Assembly (NCBI GenBank): GCA_902461085.1
Contig: CABPWH010000044.1
Location: forward strand, 1 to 16,353
Length of the DNA stretch: 16,353 bases
Origin: an uncultured Collinsella sp.
GTDB taxonomy: Bacteria > Actinomycetota > Coriobacteriia > Coriobacteriales > Coriobacteriaceae
Reading direction: 5' to 3'
Shown: positions 14,094 through 16,353 of the stretch, one piece after another
Position numbering within the stretch: position 1 is the first letter of the stretch
Layout: every line of letters begins with the position of its first letter
Program-made: the position numbers and the translations under genes
Notes under the pieces: model-generated
Databases searched by the model: none
What the model was told of the DNA's origin: nothing
What the model saw: only the letters and a program-made list of their open reading frames with translations

Positions 14094-14148
14094 CGGTCGC
14101 ACGACCGAGTGTTTCAAAATTGAACGATATTGCTCACCAAACACTATA
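14094..14148 (-). promoter_or_regulatory. Possible promoter and palindromes ahead of the Fis-type regulator
   Basis: TATAGT (14148-14143) is a -10 candidate with no good -35; a second one, TATACT, lies at 14176-14171. Between it and the gene are a perfect palindrome CGGTCG-CA-CGACCG (14094-14107) and a near palindrome GTTTCAAAATTGAAC (14111-14125). Either may be an operator or a leader hairpin. Confidence 0.35.
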
Positions 14149-14182
14149 GGGCAGAAAGCGCCGTCCTGCGAGTATAGGTGTT

Positions 14183-14270
14183 GCCCCGCATCGCCATCCT
14201 GGCGGGGCGATAAGAGCTCTTCGGGACTTATAAACCTGCGGACAAGCCATACCCGCAAGAGCTCCTATCG
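14183..14270 (-). other. Two adjacent hairpins between yeiH and the regulator
   Basis: On the minus strand arms 14270-14257 and 14221-14208 form a 14-bp stem with one G-U pair around a 35-base loop, which has its own small GCGG/CCGC stem (14253-14256, 14238-14241). It is followed at once by a 7-bp GC stem (14208-14202 with 14189-14183) enclosing a GCC/GGC pair. There is no T run, so this is a weak terminator at best; it may be a processed yeiH 3' end or a leader element of the regulator. Confidence 0.5.
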
Positions 14271-14323
14271 CTCCACCGTGAGAATGCGCTCACCAGCACG
14301 CAGCACGCAAACAAGCTACTTCT

Positions 14324-15358
14324 CTACCAGATTCCCAGTACGTGTTGCATTCCCAAACTCATGCACGCAATGCCAATCCAGCAGCAAAAGCCCAGCGCGA
14401 TGGGCTTGCCGCCCTTTTTGACCAGCTCGACGATATCGGTATTAAAACCAATAGCCGCCATGGCCATCACAATAAAGAACTTCGACAGCTCCTTGATGGG
14501 CGCCGTAAAGGACGCGGGAAGCTGAAGCACCGTAGTGATCACGCTCGCCAGCACAAAGAACAGCACAAACATGGGAAACGCGCGTTTAAGCGAGAACGTG
14601 TTCTTAGCGTCGCCACCGGCCTTGCGTGCCAGATGCATCTGCCAGCATGCGAGGACCAACGTGATGGGAATAATGGCCAGCGTCCTGGTGAGCTTGACCA
14701 CTGTGGCGCTCTCGAGCACATTGGCGCCGGGGTGCATGCTGTCCCAGGCGCTCGCCGCAGCCGTTACGGACGAGGTGTCGTTGATGGCGGTACCGGCAAA
14801 CAGGCCAAAGCCCTCGTTGGTCAGCCCGAGCATGCCGCCGAGCGTCGGAAACACGAGCGCCGCGATAACGTTAAACAGGAAGATGACCGAAATAGCCTGG
14901 GCAATCTCGCGATCGTCGGCATCGATGACGGGTGCGGTTGCGGCGATGGCAGAACCGCCGCAAATCGACGAACCCACACCCACAAGCGTCGCGATCTTGC
15001 CCGGCACGTTCATAACGCGGCAGAGCACAAAGGCGATGACGAGCGAGGTCAAGATTGTCGCCACGATAATCGGCAGCGACTGGGCGCCCTTGGACAGAAT
15101 CTGGGAGAGGTTCATGCCAAAGCCAAGCAGGATAACCGCGTACTGCAAAACTTTTTTGGACGTATAGGTAACGCCGGCGGCGAGCGGTTCGCGACGATTC
15201 TTGGGAAAGACGAGCGCCAGGACCATGCCAAAAAGGATGGCAAATACCGGCCCGCCGACCACCTCAATCTGTTTGCCGAGCAACGTCGCGGGGATAGCGA
15301 TGATCAGGCAGAACAAGACGCCTTTCCAGCGCTCGCGTACGATATTTGCCAGTTGCAT
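14324..15358 (-). CDS. YeiH family putative transporter (UPF0324)
   Basis: A 344-residue membrane protein of the YeiH/UPF0324 family, annotated in many genomes as a putative sulfate exporter on thin evidence. About ten hydrophobic helices are visible. Family marks: GGPVFAILFGMVLAL (about 35-49), QYAVILLGFGMNLSQI (about 72-87), the loop VGVGSSICGGSAIAATAPVI (about 126-145), FAGTAINDTSSVTAAA (about 187-202), VKLTRTLAIIPITLVLA (about 221-237) and a C-terminal AMAAIGFNTDIVELVKKGGKP. Start at 15358 has AAGGAA upstream. A GntR gene begins 163 bases away on the other strand, which makes that protein the likely controller. Length is normal for the family. Confidence 0.92.
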   Translation of the reverse strand: MQLANIVRERWKGVLFCLIIAIPATLLGKQIEVVGGPVFAILFGMVLALVFPKNRREPLAAGVTYTSKKVLQYAVILLGFGMNLSQILSKGAQSLPIIVATILTSLVIAFVLCRVMNVPGKIATLVGVGSSICGGSAIAATAPVIDADDREIAQAISVIFLFNVIAALVFPTLGGMLGLTNEGFGLFAGTAINDTSSVTAAASAWDSMHPGANVLESATVVKLTRTLAIIPITLVLACWQMHLARKAGGDAKNTFSLKRAFPMFVLFFVLASVITTVLQLPASFTAPIKELSKFFIVMAMAAIGFNTDIVELVKKGGKPIALGFCCWIGIACMSLGMQHVLGIW

Positions 15359-15521
15359 ATGGGATTCCTTCTTTCTATTTCACGTTTGCGACGGCTTATG
15401 ATACGGCAACATTGAGCGCAGCCTTGCGCAAACACAGACTAAGATGCCGCAATAGTTCTCGGGCGACAGCCGAATTACCCACCGCGGAGAGCTGATTCGC
15501 GGCATAATTAACAACTGACAT
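15359..15521. promoter_or_regulatory. Divergent yeiH / gntR control region
   Basis: TATCAT on the minus strand (15403-15398) is a -10 candidate for yeiH; the perfect palindrome TTGCGCAA (15424-15431) lies in its -35 region. CATAAT (15503-15508) is a -10 candidate for gntR. ATGCCGC (15444-15450) and GCGGCAT (15499-15505) are inverted copies 48 bases apart, the second overlapping that -10. All are candidate sites only. Confidence 0.4.
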
Positions 15522-16253
15522 ATGAGTTTGATAGAACAGTTGCGAGGCGCTATGGAAGAATCGATGCACGTCGGCGAGCAGGAAACGAGCCTACAGGACC
15601 AGTCCTACCACACCATTCGACGCAAAATCGTCTACCTGGACTACAAGCCGGGCGAAAAGCTGGGCGTCAAGCAACTTTGCGACGACCTGGATATGGGGCG
15701 CACCCCTGTGCGCGAGGCTTTGGTTCGCTTGGCGCAGGAAGGCCTGGTGCGCACCGTACCCCAAAGCGGCACCTACGTCTCACCCATCAACCTCACCCTT
15801 GCCGAGAGTGCCTGTTACATCCGCGAGCATCTGGAGAAGCAGGTGATCGTGGAGTGCTGTGCGCGCGCCACCTCGGCAGGCATCGAGCAGCTCGACCGAG
15901 CCATCGCACTGCAGGAAAAGGCCATGGCCGATGAGGATCGCATCGGCTTCTTTTTAAGCGACAACCTCATGCATCACATGATTTTTAGCATCGCATGTCG
16001 CAGCACCGTGTGGTCGTGGCTCGAAGAGACCAATGCCGACCTGGAGCGCTTCCGCTGGCTGCGCGCCGCCACGCAGGTTCTCGACAATCAGGACATCGTG
16101 AACGAGCACAAGCAGATTCGCCGCGCTATCGCCGGTCGCGACCCCATCGAAGCGAGCTTTTTGGTCAGCAAGCACCTGCACATGATGTTCCGCAACCAAA
16201 CCGAGGTCCTGGACCAGTTCCCCGAGTACTTCGAGACCAGCAAGCTCCGCTAA
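15522..16253 (+). CDS. GntR family regulator, FCD (FadR) subfamily
   Basis: A 243-residue regulator. The winged helix spans about residues 25-88: HTIRRKIVYLDYKPGEKL, then QLCDDLDMGRTPVREALVRLAQEGLV and the wing QSGTYVSPI, a classic GntR pattern. The C-terminal FCD domain (about 97-230) keeps the metal-site order D147xxxH151, H196 and H218, suggesting a metal plus carboxylate ligand, as in LldR- or FadR-type proteins. It faces yeiH across a short divergent spacer and probably controls that transporter and itself. ATG at 15522 has no ribosome site and lies only about 13 bases after a -10-like CATAAT, so the mRNA could be nearly leaderless; ATG at 15552, with GAGG four bases ahead, is the alternative and would remove 10 residues outside the domain. 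Confidence 0.93.
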   Translation: MSLIEQLRGAMEESMHVGEQETSLQDQSYHTIRRKIVYLDYKPGEKLGVKQLCDDLDMGRTPVREALVRLAQEGLVRTVPQSGTYVSPINLTLAESACYIREHLEKQVIVECCARATSAGIEQLDRAIALQEKAMADEDRIGFFLSDNLMHHMIFSIACRSTVWSWLEETNADLERFRWLRAATQVLDNQDIVNEHKQIRRAIAGRDPIEASFLVSKHLHMMFRNQTEVLDQFPEYFETSKLR

Positions 16254-16353
16254 CCTACCAAAAAAAGGGCAGGTTCATTTTGGCAGATTTTATCTGTGCA
16301 AATGCAACAAGGCCCGGCCCCCGCCAATACCGGGGCGGGGCCCTGGAGTGCAA
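16254..16353. terminator. Hairpin region at the window end
   Basis: After the gntR stop there is an A7 run, then the small palindrome CAGAT-TTT-ATCTG (16284-16296), then a GC-rich stem 16311-16321 with 16332-16342 (10 of 11 pairs). Neither is followed by a T run on the plus strand within the window. The GC stem may belong to a gene beyond the edge. Confidence 0.4.

Noticed and set aside
12831..14123. 430-codon plus-strand ORF opposite the Fis-type regulator
   Set aside because: Arg-rich, without domains; the minus-strand frame has a helix-turn-helix and a ribosome site.
14058..14258. Longer start for the Fis-type regulator at 14258
   Set aside because: The extension would read through the tandem hairpins and candidate promoter; the start at 14057 has its own ribosome site.
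14342..15415. 357-codon plus-strand ORF opposite yeiH
   Set aside because: Highly charged shadow of a membrane-protein gene; no start signals.

Overview
The window looks like chromosomal DNA from a high-GC, low-complexity-free actinobacterium. Gene content and style (a degenerate PrpR/NtrC-like Fis-type regulator, heterodimeric ABC exporter behind a MarR gene, short intergenic gaps, strong AGGAGG-type ribosome sites, G/C-ending codons) fit the Coriobacteriia, most likely a gut Collinsella-like organism. That placement is inference; no rRNA or other marker is present. I see no insertion sequence, phage gene, CRISPR array or plasmid function.

Layout. (1) 8-1603 (-): tRNA adenosine deaminase TadA fused in one frame to a glycerate kinase, the kinase part cut short just after an 11-C homopolymer. 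(2) 1655-1744 (+): tRNA-Ser(UGA). (3) 1748-2344 (-) and 2544-3095 (+): a TetR-type regulator divergent from a LemA-family membrane protein. (4) 3096-3569: convergent spacer holding the lemA terminator, a doubtful 39-codon ORF and a 113-nt nested palindrome ending in a T6 run, which looks like the ilvE terminator. (5) 3570-4622 (-): branched-chain aminotransferase IlvE, preceded by a 49-codon Val/Leu-rich upstream ORF whose stop overlaps the ilvE start and which seems to be leaderless. (6) 4921-5559 (-) DedA membrane protein, divergent from 5784-6488 (+) serine acetyltransferase CysE.

(7) 6599-10828 (-): a three-gene operon, marR then two ABC exporter subunits, with overlapping or nearly touching ends and a good promoter flanked by two copies of an 18-19 bp direct repeat. 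The motif pattern (one subunit with Asp and Gln replacing the catalytic Glu and His; the other with an SQGQ signature) is that of TM287/288- or BmrCD-type heterodimers. (8) 11010-11300 (-): unknown 96-residue protein with its own terminator. (9) 11595-12116 (+): small nitroreductase, convergent with (10) 12180-12755 (-), an orphan single-pass membrane protein. (11) 12840-14057 (-): Fis-HTH regulator with a decayed AAA+ domain. (12) 14324-15358 (-): YeiH-type ten-helix transporter, divergent from (13) 15522-16253 (+), a GntR/FCD regulator that is its probable controller.

The most notable points are the ilvE leader ORF, the TadA-glycerate kinase fusion with the poly-C break, the giant palindromic terminator, the paired repeats in the marR promoter, and the AAA+ regulator that has lost its Walker A lysine. 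No clearly new multi-gene system is visible.
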